Assembly: GCA_037013685.1 (NCBI GenBank)
Contig: CM072893.1
Coordinates: 20,541,736-20,605,735, forward strand
DNA: 64,000 bases
Reading direction: 5' to 3'
Source: Acridotheres tristis
Taxonomy: Eukaryota; Chordata; Aves; Passeriformes; Sturnidae
The notes beneath the pieces are model-generated. The model was not told the DNA's origin. It made no database searches and worked only from the letters and a program-made list of their open reading frames with translations. Position numbers and translations under genes: made by a program. This document shows, one piece after another, positions 53,061-64,000 of the stretch (its first letter is position 1; the number at the start of each line of letters is the position of its first letter).

Positions 53061-56000
53061 GTGCCGCGAGGGGCCAGTGGGACAATGCCTGGCCTCCTCT
53101 GCGGCTGTCGCTGACACCCACGGGTCTGAGGGTAGGCAGCCGAATTCCTCGCCTGCCATCAGTCTTCAACACTCACATCGTCCATATAACCCTTTCTCAC
53201 AGGTTAAGCCCTTCGGTCATCCGTTCTTCTATCCCCCTTAGCTCTCTAGCTGGCCCACCGTCTCTTTAAACATTACGACAAATACGCATACCTCGCCAGT
53301 GCCTTGAGGAATGGAAACGTTGCTTGGCCTATTTAAAACAATGCTCAGGTTTCTACTTGCACGGTGGGGCACAGCACTCACCACTCCCAGCAGGGCGCCT
53401 GCTGTGCCCTCGGCTGGAGGTGCCCCAGCGCAGGGCGCCAGGCAGACTCTGCTCCTTCTGGCCGTGCCTGCAGAGCTCTGCTCTGCTCCTTCTGTGCCTG
53501 GGGCATGCTTAGCTCAGGTACGTCTGCAGTATAACTCCTCTGCCAGTCTGAATTCCACACCTCGCTTTCCACGCGTTTACAGGTTGGTATTGCCTTATTG
53601 AGTAGTGGGAAAATCCTATGTAAGAATGAAAATAAGTAGTTATAGGGCTCAGGACAAAGCACCACAGGTGCACCACATCCATCCTTTTACTTGGAAACTA
53701 CATCATGTGAACAACTTCGCCATTTACGTCACCCTGGCTTCCCTGTGAGGGCTTCCTCTGAGGCACTATTAGATGCTTTGCTAGGTAGAGATCTATGACA
53801 GGGTAACAGATGTTCTGGGTAGAGAGGAAGAAGCAGATATTAGAGGAGACTCAAATCGTTTGATGTGTTTTGTTAAATCTGTACTGGCTCCTACAGACTG
53901 TTATCTATCTGTTACAGCCGACAGTGGTTTGCTCTTGTTCTAGGACCTTTGCAACTTCTGAAATTTAGATTGCCCATCTATAATTTTGAAGGTGTCCACA
54001 TCCTTGTTCTCCCCTAAAGTTAACTGCTTTGAATCTTATTATATTTCTCTCTTCCATGAGTTCTTAAAGTTAAGAACGAATTAATCCTAACCCATAAGGC
54101 TTACAGTAATTTTCCTGATAGTGACATGAAGCAACATCCCATTACGCTCCTCTACCATTTACCTGAAGAGTTAGAACAATGTCAGAGCCAACCCATCTTA
54201 CATCAGGCACAAAGAATAAACAACAAACACTAAAAATCACAGTAACATATTTTGCTTCAGCTAAGTAAAGATTTAAGCAAGCAGGAAAATAAATATAATC
54301 CATGGCAAACATATTGAGACCACTTTTATTATTTGCTTTTTTTGTATTCCATCCATGCTAACAGCAAAAATCACTCGTACTGACAATTGTGTAGTAGCTA
54401 CTGCTAGACTGAAAAGTCAAATGCAGGTATGCAAATAATCTAAATATTTACCTTTTGCTCTATATTCCTTCATATGGATCACTCAAAAGAAGGCAGCACT
54501 GAAACACAAGAATTCCTCCAACTTCTGCTTGTTTGCTCTTTTCTAGTATGAAAGTCATATTTTTCATGAAAATATAACATCTCTCACAGACACAGAGATC
54601 ATTCAAACCTGCACTGAAATTATAAGTATTTATTTGATTACTGAAAGTTAAATTTGGCCAATAGCTACCTTTGCTATAGCTGTGGTAAGTGGAAAACATG
54701 TATTTCTGGTAATCAAGTTAGTGTAAAAAAGCATAGTTTAATGACTGCAAGTCTGTTTTACAAGGTCAGTTTATAGCATAGGTTGTCCATTTTCTTAGAC
54801 TAGGTAGAGCCTAATGATACGAATACACTATAAACACAGACTGAGTAATAGGGAGCTAGCATTTCACAAGCAATAAAAATAAATATGAGAATAAGGAAAC
54901 AAGAATATTTAGGCCACAGTCTTAATAGTTGTTTGGAGAATGACCTTTAAGAAGACAGGTACTTCATCGGTGGCAAATGTTTTATTTTGTTGAAAGAGAG
55001 ACAAAAACATCACAGAAATCTAAATTTTATAACAATACACACAACAGCAAATGTAACAATTTCAGAAGAGTATTAATCCCCACGTATGGATCAAGAAGGA
55101 CAATTTTTAACTAAGGCTTGCAAACAAAAAGTTGTTGAATACAATTACGTTCACAGACAAAACAAACACTGTTTTCCTAAGGCCTGTATCAGGTCACCTG
55201 GGGAATTGTAGGTATGAGGGCCTGAAAAGCAGTAAAATTGTTTACATGGAACATGATTACCTATGAATGAAGATAGGTTATATAAAGTATAATAGTGGAG
55301 AGATATAATTAATACAAATTATAAGGTTGGGTGAGACTTCTTCAAGGCTTAGTAACACCTGATTTGATTGCCAATATGCTACACAGTGTATCAACTGTAT
55401 TGAGCATGTGGAGAGTTAAATATTCAATATTATCAGTGACACAGTAAAAAAATTGCTGATTAATTTTATATTCACTGTAAAGGGGAAATCACCTGCACCT
55501 CAGATAAACATAAAGCAAATTCTAGCCTTTGAACAGCCTGACCAGTTGGCCAGTAATATTCTAAACTCTGTGTTGTCCACATACAGTAAGTTTAAACAAC
55601 AAGGACTTACACAGACTACTGGTATATTCGCAGTTGGCGACAGGGCTCTCCTTCAGTCAAGGTAAAAAGATAACTATGTCACTGTTAAAAGAAAAGAGAA
55701 AATGCAATAAAATAACTACCTTGTTGTTAAAAATTAAGGACTCAAGGCATATACCAGGATTAAAACCAGAACTGGTTTCAACTAGCCAAGAAAATACACA
55801 GAATAAGAGAGTTCTTTTTTTTCAGTGTGTGTGCCAGACCACTGTCCGACACAGATGGTAGCACTTCTACAACTTTTTATAGTCATTGTAATAAAAAATA
55901 AGCAGCAACATAGGGGGATGTATGCATTTGTGTGATTAGCTCAGAGTTAAGCTAGTAATTTTCCATACAGTTACCTATTTTCAGTTAAGACTTGCAGCTG

Positions 56001-56901
56001 GATGACATCCTTTACGTAACAAGAAAAGAAACAATGAATGGGAAAATTGGAAACGCACAGACTTGACAGCACTGACTGAAGTCAACAGGAAATGCCTCTT
56101 TTGTCTCATTATCTTTTAACTTAATTAATTTAATTTTATTCTTTCAGTATTTTTATACTGGGAACAGCCAATAGGCAATCCTTTTCTCATATATGTCTTG
56201 TCATGAAATTGCTGCTATTTATTTTGGAGTGGAAATAACAATCGTAAGTTATGCTTTTTTTCAGCTCAAAGCCAGTTTGCTACAAATCTCCATTATATAT
56301 AAATACAATTTGAATTTTGTCCAGAATTTTATCTACGTGGAAAGGACATGCTTCCATTAGAAGCCTAACAAGATGGTAGTTAAGAGTTTCACTCTTACTG
56401 TCTCTCAGCTTTCAGGCCATACAGAAAATACTGGTTTATTCTAAATTCTTTTAACCTACCTCCTTTGAAGATCACTTTCCCTCACTGTACATTTATGTCA
56501 CATATCCTGAAGAGGGATCTCTACACTGCTACTTCCTAAGGTTTTTTCATGGGAATATTTGAATAATTTCCACACATACTATAAATTATACTGAGGCTTA
56601 TTTGGTGTTTTGGGTAACATTTATTTTTCTAATAGGGCAGATGAAGAAGGCAGGACCAAAAGCACCATTGTTTACGAGTAATTAAAGTTTCATGGGGAAG
56701 AAATCTTAGTTGCAGGACCAGATTGAGAAAGGAATTTCACTGAAAGTCCTCTTTACTTTTGCTGAGGGTGTCCTATTAAAAATACGTTTAAAACATGGAA
56801 AAGACATCCAGAACAACATATGACTGTAATTTTGGCTAGTATAAATGGACAAAGAGAGGGGTCAGAGTACAAGAATACAATCTGATTTGAATAAACACTA
56901 G
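53061..56901. other. KIF11-IDE intergenic DNA, left part
   Basis: A moderately GC-rich patch at 53,360-53,530 is followed by AT-rich DNA. No gene, CR1 or LTR was recognised before 56.9 kb. Confidence 0.5.
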
Positions 56902-57465
56902 TGTGTCCTGATCTTGGCTGGAATAGAGTAAATTTCTTCTCAGTAGCTGGCACAGTGCTGTGTTGTGGATTCAACACAAGAATAACCTACTCATGTGTTG
57001 GTTGTTGCCAAGTCGAGTTATCCTGCATCAGGGACTTTATTGTGTCTCATTCTCTGCTAGTGAGGAGGTGCAGGGGAGAAAAGAAACAGGGAGGGAGCAT
57101 ACTCAGGACAGGTGACTTGAACTGGCCAAATGGATATTCCCCACCATAAAACTTCATTCCCAGAATATAAACTGGGGATTTATATTACCAGTTACCCAGA
57201 AGGGCCTGATTGGGCCTGGGGGCAGGATCTGGCATTGGCTAGCAGGTGGTAGGCAATTGTATTATGCATCACTCATCTTTTTCTAATCATTACTACAATT
57301 ATTTACTGTTATTATTATAATTTATTTTGTTTCAGTTACTAAACTGTTCTTATTTCAACCGTCAAGTTCTACTTTTGATTTTCCTCCCCATCACACCAGG
57401 ATGGGTGGAGGGGAGGAAACTGCTCCATTATCCTTAGTTCCCGGCTGGGGTTAAACCAGAACACA
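56902..57465 (+). mobile_element. Passerine ERV-type solo LTR between KIF11 and IDE
   Basis: Starts TGTCCTGATCTTGGCTGG and ends CGGCTGGGGTTAAACCAG plus AACA, the terminal pattern expected of this LTR type. Internal blocks GTAGCTGGCACAGTGCTGTG and AGGACAGGTGACTTGAA match the copy at 47.8 kb. CACTAG just before and CACCAG just after could be a diverged target-site duplication. No internal viral genes are present. Confidence 0.8.
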
Positions 57466-59151
57466 CCAGTTACTTTGAATAGCCGCTAAATAAGCTTACA
57501 ATGGATAAAATAGGTGTAAAGTACAGTAGGCGTGACCTCTATTGCATACCTCTGCTGCACTAGCTATGTTAATGCATGAGGAGGTGTGATCTTTCATCAC
57601 ATCACAGAAACAGAAGTGCTTGTTTTAGATTCACGTTTTAGCAGACCGCCAGAATCTTCCTGGCACAGTCTACCTTGTTTGCCCAGGATTGCCCCTGTAT
57701 ATACTAGGCAAGATTTAGAGAAAAAGGCAGGATTTATTAGAGCAGCTAAATATAGATCAGGCTAGCATTAGCTAAATATATAGTACATTAGGCTAACAAA
57801 CTCTCTGTCGGGACCCGAAAAAAAGAGTAAAATGCCTGAAACTGTGCAATTCTATAGCATTCACCCCTACATGACAACTGTATTAACACCAAAGGCAGAA
57901 GTATTTTTACTGTATATTCAATTTAACAAAACGACTCCAATTCACAACCTCTTAATCCCTCAAATGCCCCTGAATGGGAGGAGACAGATTGTGAAGGGGC
58001 ACTCACCCAGCAGTCCTTCTGTCAGACACCATGGGATGAGCCTCTCTGACGCACTGGCAATAGCAACAGGGTGGAATTCAGATTTAACAGCTCACCATCT
58101 ATTCTGTCCTCTTTCTGTCCAGCTTGGTCTTCACTTTTATATGCACTAGGAACTGGAAAAAACCCAGACTGCCTCAAACTAGAATCCCATGAGGACATTT
58201 TCACAGGAGTTAACATACTGTGTTAAAATTAGGCACCCACACAGTTCTAAATCCAAGCAGTTGATTGAGGTGAAAGCTACCAAATGCCTTGCTCCAACCA
58301 GGATGAGTTAACTTGAGAGACAGTTCCATGTCTAAACTGAGGCCAGAAGTGTGGGTGTACTTAATGTAGGCAGAAATGTTTTAAACTGGGTAGCTCAGGT
58401 AGGGGTAAGAGCATCTCTACAGCAGCACAGACCTCCCTGGAAACCAGCAGATGAACGTCTACCCAAATTCCCTGACAAATTTTCACGATTCCCTGTTGAT
58501 TCTGCTGACCATATGAAGCAGTGTGCTGCCACTTCTTAACAGCAATTTTAACCAAAACCGACTAAAGTTTAAAGTTACTTCTGATACCTCTTCAATTCCA
58601 TCTTTGAGTACAGACATAACCTTCAGTAACTCTTCTGGCCATGTCTTTCTACCTTTTTATGACAGGAGGGTTCTATGAATTTCCAGCTGTGAGACATCAC
58701 CTTTTATAAAGGGCAAGCAGTCGGGAAGCTAAAGTCAGGCATTAAATGTAGCACATTGTTTTTGTCTTACTTTTCTTTCCCTTCATAACTCTGAAAGATA
58801 AGACATAGAAAAATAGATACACGTGAAGAAAGCATATTACCAGAACTTCAAACAGTGGGGTTTTTTTCTGAGGGGATGACAACTTGTTGGTTGTTTTTTG
58901 TGGTATTTTTTTCCGGGGGGCGTTGTGGGGATTTTTTTGTCTTTTTTGTTGTTGTTTGTTTTTTCAGTTTAGGGGTTTGTTTTTTCCTAGAAAGGAATTA
59001 ATGCAACCAGCCACATCCACTACTTTCCCATAAGGAAATCTACCAAGGAAAAAAAAAATCGCCCTAGGACCCCAAATCTACGGTTTTATAACAGAAGTTC
59101 AACCTTATCCAGCATTTACACCTCGTAAACCCATCCTGCGAGGCGAGTCCT
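57466..59151. other. KIF11-IDE intergenic DNA, right part
   Basis: AT-rich, with a T/G-rich low-complexity tract at about 58,860-58,990 (TTGTTGTTTG-type). No gene was recognised before the IDE island. Confidence 0.5.
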
Positions 59152-59741
59152 GTGTCCGGCGCGGCGGGGCCGCAGAGCTCCGCGGCAGGTGAGCAGCAGG
59201 CAGCGGGCTCCAACGGGAGCGCCCGAAGGAGGGGGAGCTGCCGGAGGGTGACCTCTCCCTGCGGGACGGAGGATTTTGACACCCGAAATCTCTGCCTCTC
59301 AGGACGGCACTGCACCCACCGTGCTCAAATTACGAGGCGTCTAATTACCTTTTGTCTTGGCAGACACCGCCAGGGACGCGGAGCGCAGCCACCAGGAAGC
59401 GGGCGGGCCGCGACACGGTCCCTCCGCGGGTGCAGCCCAGAGCCGCCCCGCCGCCCTTCGCGCCGCAGCCCCGTCCGCCTCCGCCGGGCGCGGCCCCCCC
59501 GCCGCGGCGAGTGTCGCCCCGGCTCCCCGCCCAGACACCCACCCCCTCCACCGCCTCCGCCTCCTCCCAGAGGCCCCCGGCCCCCCTCCCCAGCCGCAGC
59601 CCCGGCCCTCCCGGCGGCAGAGGCGGCAGCTCCCGGCACCCCCAGGTACGGGTCCCGCCAGGCCCGGGCGAGGAGGGCGGACGGGACCCCGCGGGCGCCG
59701 GGAGGGATTGGCCGGGCGGCGAGGGGAGGCGGGCGGAGAAC

Positions 59742-59768
59742 ATGGCGGCGGGGAGCGGCGCGTGCTGA
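59742..59768 (+). CDS. Short upstream ORF in the IDE 5' UTR (8 residues)
   Basis: ATG at 59742 opens MAAGSGAC followed by TGA, ending 71 nt before the IDE start codon. Whether it is transcribed depends on the start site, because its ATG sits inside a YY1-like element that often marks a TSS. If transcribed, it could lower translation from the main start. Confidence 0.4.
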   Translation: MAAGSGAC

Positions 59769-59839
59769 GGCGAGCCGAGCCGAGCCGGGCCGGGCGGCAG
59801 CGGGGAAAGGCCGGTGCTGGCGGCGGGGCCGCCAGGGAT

Positions 59840-59952
59840 ATGCGGCAGCGGCTGTTCCCTGTGCTGAGCCGGGCTCTGCCGGGCTGGACGCGCCCCTGGG
59901 CCGCCCTGGCCTCGCGCTCTTTCCCTCAGGGCCGGCGGCGGAGCTCTCTCGG
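59840..59952 (+). CDS. IDE: IDE (insulin-degrading enzyme) coding exon 1, gene continues beyond window
   Basis: The plus-strand ATG at 59840 opens MRQRLFPVLSRALPGWTR, about 38 residues ending RRRSSLG. It aligns with the human IDE start MRYRLAWLLHPALPSTFR (MRxRL and ALP shared), the arginine-rich mitochondrial-targeting end made only from the first methionine. The most likely donor is CTCGG|GTACGG at 59952; a rival GTGCGA at 59958 would add five bases. IDE is an M16 zinc metalloprotease that degrades insulin, amylin and amyloid-beta. Its HxxEH active site and all later exons lie beyond the right edge. The head-to-head position next to KIF11 matches vertebrate synteny and supports the call, which rests otherwise on a short, fast-evolving segment. 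Confidence 0.8.
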
Positions 59953-62900
59953 GTACGGTGCGAGTGCGGCGGGGCCGGGGCAGGGCCGCGGGTCCCGGGG
60001 CCGTGTGACCCGGGGCGGGAGGCCGGAGAGCCCCCGCGATGTTGTGTAAGAGGCGGCGGCGCGGCCGGGAGGGGGCACCTTGTGAGTCCAGGAGAGCGCC
60101 CGCCCTGCCCCGAGTGCGGCGGGGAGCCGGGGGAACTCGGGCCGCGGAGCGGGACTGGCGCCGGAGCCTTCCGGGGAGGCGGTGGGCGAGATGGGGGCGG
60201 GAGGCCGTGTGTGCCGAGGAGGCCTGAGTCCTGCCTTGTGTCCTGCCTTGTGTCCTGCTCTGCTGCCCGGGAGAGCCCGGACTGCCGTGCTCCGGTGTTT
60301 GTAGCTGCACTTCCTTTGACAAAGCAGGCTTGGTCATCAGCCGTGCGGCTTTCGTTGCCCGGGGGCCTGCTTTGTTGTTCTCCTTCCTTCTCAAAAAACA
60401 TTAGTGAATTGTCGCATTACTTAACTTGTCATGGCAAGTTCTTCTTAAGGCATAATTATGAAAAAAAAGGAAAACCTCTTAATCTTTACGAAGAGACTGC
60501 CATCAGTTGCCCAAACTTGATGGGAGCGGCCTCTTCAGTTTCTGAGGAGTTATCTGGCCCTGGCATTGTGCGGGCCTTGTTATTGCGTGTCTGTGTGACC
60601 GGTGTCACCAACTCCAGTGGGGAGAGCGCAGCTAACCTCGGTCAAGGGAGGAGCGGGCGGGAGGCTTGGCATAACTCACTTTAGAGGCAATTTAAACTGC
60701 GTAACGACTCGGTAAAGTTTGTCCGGGAAGGAAGCTAGGGTAAGGGACAAAGGCTAAGTTGTTTTCTTTCTTTCATTAACACTGTATCTGTTACCTTAGT
60801 AGCCAAACCTATTTTTAATACCGCACAAGTTAGAGACGTCAAAAGTAGCATCTTTCCGGGGAAAAAAGTGAGTTATGATGACTCATACCGTCGGCGCTCG
60901 TGTGTCAAAATTCGGATGCACTGTTACTGTTCATTATTGCTATTTATGCTTCAGAATTGTAAAGGTAATCCACAGTGTATGTTCGAAGCCAATGCTTTTC
61001 TCGGGTCGTAGTTCGTCTTGCTAGATTACGCCTCTTTATGCATGTGGATATATGCAGTATTTGTACTTAACTTTATGTATGTGAGTAGGCCTGTTATGTT
61101 TTCATACCGCCTACAACCATGATTTAATAATCCATTTAATTTTAATTGTGAATTAGGATTTACATAAATGATAATGAAATGAGACCAGGCATAGTTCTTT
61201 CATGTGATGATTTTTTTGAGATGTGAAAATTAAGAATCTTTTTTTGAGTTATATGTTTCCTGTGGTCCATCTCTGTATTTTGTCATGCTTGAACTTTTTC
61301 TTTTCGTAACATTTTAAAAATTCATCTCTATGTCGAGTAGCAACATAATTTCTCAGTTACAACTTAACTCCTTTTCATTTGATGTACAGCATTAGAATTA
61401 TCTATTCTAGTTGGGAAGTCCCTAGTAGGATTTCTATTTCTATGTTTGCCTGCTTTTTTTGCACGCTTTCTCCTTTCTGTCTTCAGTAAGTGTAGGGCTG
61501 TGGTTTAATCCCTTGGATGAAACGGTACCTTTGGGAATTGATTGAAGTGTCAAGTATGTCACTTACTTTGCACATGAATACAGAAGCACTCCCCTCCCTG
61601 TTAGATCCAGAAGAAAGAGAGAAGGGACAAGAAGTTCATTACCTCTGGTGTTTCACTGTACTGAAAGGTATTAGGCTCCTAGCTATAGGGGTCATGGCTG
61701 GTTATTGTAGAAGTCATTTACTAAAAATGCAGTCAGACCATTTGAGAAATGGCATGTGGGGTTGGTATTTTGGATGTATTAATTCTATTGTATTAGATGC
61801 TTTTATAGTGACTTTAGTGTCTGATCTTTTAACAGCATAGAAATCAAAAAGTTCATAATAAAAATCTAGAGAAATTGCTTTAATCAGTTTTGAGTCTGGT
61901 TGTGTATTTATGTATGCGTGATCTGTCAGTGAGTTTCTTTGCTTTCACGTTTTATGATGCCCTTAAGATGCTAAAATATTCTTATCAGATAGCACTGTAT
62001 GTATATAATAAGGTGATTTTTGCTGGATCCTGTTTGAAAGTTGCTTCACTACAGCTTTCTATTAAAATCTTGAGTCAGAGCTATAGCTTGCCTGAACAAT
62101 TGATATGGAAAAGAATGCTGTAGGGCTGAGAGTTTATTTATAATTTTAACAGTAAAACCAGAATTGAATTGTCCAAAATAATAAAAACTAAACTACAAAA
62201 TAGTTGAACAGCCAGGACTTCATTTGTTGAAACACACCGCTGACTCTTGTAAACTGCTCATTGTTACGGGTTTGTTGCTCATGTCAAAGCTCTAGTGTTA
62301 GATAAACAGTTGCTTTTAATGTGGGATTACAGTGCTTTTAATGATTCAGAATTCTAACATTCTCTCTGTTTTTGTTGCTAGATCAGATTTCCTTGCCAGT
62401 TCTCTCATCTTTCTGTGAATTTCTTGTTGTTATGCAGTATAACTGAAGTTTTAGTCTCATCTTGTTTTTTGGGTTTTTTTTTTGTTTTTTTTTTTTTTTT
62501 TAAATTCAAACCTCACAAGTTTTTCTTGTTGAGGGTATGAGACAGATGGTAGCATAAAGCATTAAGTGAGTTGGTTTTACAAGGAGTTTTGGGCAATCTG
62601 ATGTGCTACCTGCACATAAAATCTATGAAATACACATCAGAACAAGTTAGAATAAAGCACAGAGGTCTCTCCTGTAGCATCCAGTTTAACATTTCCCCCT
62701 GTGTGTGCAGGGCCATGTGCTAGACACCATCACAATCCCGGGGTTGTGGAGCAAGCCCTGCAACTGTAGAGTGATAGAAAAATGTCAGGGGGGGAGGAAG
62801 AGAGAATGAGAAGCACGGTCTGCAAGTACTCAATGAATAAAGCAATTAATTGAATGAATGAGTGCATTTCTTAGGAAAATAAGTAAAATATGCTTAGAAA

Positions 62901-64000
62901 CAGTTGGTCACGTAGCACAGAAACTAGTCTGATCAGCCATGTCCTTAACATGCAATTTGAAAATACTGATGTAAGACAAATTGCTATGCCAGATCTGTGA
63001 AAATTTTAATGATGCTATATTTTAATGACATCTAAAGATTAAAACCAGAAAATTTTACTTACCCCCCTCTCCTTCCCCAGGTCTTCCAAATAATCAAAGG
63101 CTTCAAAACCCTTTTGGAATTTTGTAAAATGTTGAAGCAAAGAATTGTTAGAGAAAGTGTAATTGTTCTATTTCTGGTGAATGTGGTTAGAGCTTATCTT
63201 GGAGGTTGTGTTTGGATGAATTGTTTGGGGCAATTTTTGAGGGCATAGGAAAAGTAAGCTCAGGTTATTTAGAGATTAAAAAAAAAACTTGTTTTCCTTT
63301 ATTGCTCTGTATAACATCAAATTGGATAAGGTCCTGCCTTTTTGTTTGACTTTTTTACCCAGTGCTTTGGAAACTGTGGAGTGGTCAAGTTAAACACTGT
63401 AGATTTAGGGCAGTAGATTAGCTTTATGGTGTCTGAGTGTATATCCAATCTCGTTTGGCCAGCACATCATTGTACTTTTCAGGCCAGTTACTCAGCTGGG
63501 ACCTGATCTCACGTGTGACACTGCCAGGGCCCTTGTTTTTGCCAAGGTCACACGTGGTGTGGTCTCATTAATGCTTCTGGTAATTCCTGTACCTCGGTGT
63601 TACACGCCAGTGTTTGTGCTGTCACGTTGGCACCGCAGCCTGTGGCAGACCAAGTTTTACTGCTGTGATCTAGGAGTTGTGGAAGCAAGAGCATGGCAGG
63701 CATCTGCCCTGGCCACCATCGTGAGAAGGGAATTTTCTGAGTCAATTACAGACTTGGCAAAAAGCTGCAGAGTGAGGTTCTGAAAATGCTTTAATTGTAT
63801 CGAGACTTTAGAATTTCTTTAAAATGAACTACATAACAAAACCTTATAAATATTCATCATCTTCAGACTTGCCTGATTTGGCATGATTGGTTGTTCTTAA
63901 TAACACTGATTAAATCATTGTGGGACTTTGTAGTTGGATCTTTTGTGTATGAAGTAGTATGCTGAATTCCTGATTAGCTTAAAAGTGATAAAACATGTTA
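59953..64000 (+). other. IDE: Start of IDE intron 1
   Basis: After the CpG island ends at about 60.3 kb the sequence is AT-rich and no IDE exon 2 (GNHITKSPEDKREYRG-like) was found. A T-rich tract lies at 62,464-62,504. A 107-codon open frame at 61,517-61,840 is unassigned. A moderately GC-rich patch at 63,470-63,780 has no recognised function. Confidence 0.7.

Larger units (their letters stand above)
59152..60240 (+). promoter_or_regulatory. IDE: IDE CpG-island promoter and 5' UTR
   Basis: A dense CpG island around IDE exon 1. A minus-strand CCAAT (ATTGG on plus) lies at 59707-59711. A YY1-type core AACATGGCGGCG lies at 59739-59750. No TATA box was seen, as expected for a housekeeping promoter. 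Several very long open frames across the island on both strands are composition artefacts. Confidence 0.75.

Noticed and set aside
59152..60684. A 510-codon plus-strand frame and long antisense frames around IDE exon 1
   Set aside because: Low-complexity proline/arginine/glycine composition across a CpG island in several frames at once. The IDE start lies in a different frame.
59953..64000. IDE exon 2
   Set aside because: No frame resembling the conserved segment after the IDE N-terminus, nor HFCEH, is present; intron 1 probably runs past the window.

Overview
This is a window of bird nuclear DNA, most probably from a passerine. It holds a conserved vertebrate gene block in the order HHEX (minus strand), KIF11 (minus strand), IDE (plus strand). 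Genes are split by GT-AG introns, promoters lie in CpG islands, and the dispersed repeats are avian. Two copies carry the 3'-end tail typical of avian CR1 LINEs, and two solo LTRs resemble a type I know from songbird genomes. The species call is inference; the gene calls rest on exon-by-exon translation matched to remembered human proteins.

Layout. Positions 1-7,650 are AT-rich with no confirmed gene; one short coding-like terminal exon lies at 407-580 (minus). Positions 7,690-9,500 hold two orphan CpG-rich blocks. HHEX occupies about 10,250-15,700 on the minus strand: four coding exons that join in frame to a 280-residue homeodomain protein, a CpG-island promoter, and a 3' UTR with a perfect 26-bp tandem duplication. 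Positions 16,700-34,700 are a gene-free stretch with a CpG island (18.2-19.1 kb), a GATA/ETS-like motif cluster, an old CR1 remnant and a 26-bp minisatellite. KIF11 occupies about 34,740-52,850 on the minus strand: 22 coding exons whose lengths sum to 3,186 nt, an uninterrupted 1,061-residue kinesin-5. Its introns carry two CR1 copies and one LTR. After about 7 kb of intergenic DNA with a second LTR, IDE begins on the plus strand: a CpG-island promoter, a short upstream ORF and coding exon 1 at 59,840. The rest of IDE lies beyond the right edge.

How the genes relate. HHEX is a homeodomain transcription factor of endoderm, liver, pancreas and blood or endothelial progenitors. KIF11 (Eg5) is the mitotic bipolar-spindle motor. 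IDE is the zinc protease that degrades insulin and amyloid-beta. They share no pathway; linkage is old, and in humans the same three genes form a type 2 diabetes association block. KIF11 and IDE are head to head with separate promoters about 7 kb apart.

No non-standard genetic system was found. The most open items are the unassigned exon at 407-580, the orphan CpG islands, and several candidate cis-regulatory blocks around HHEX.
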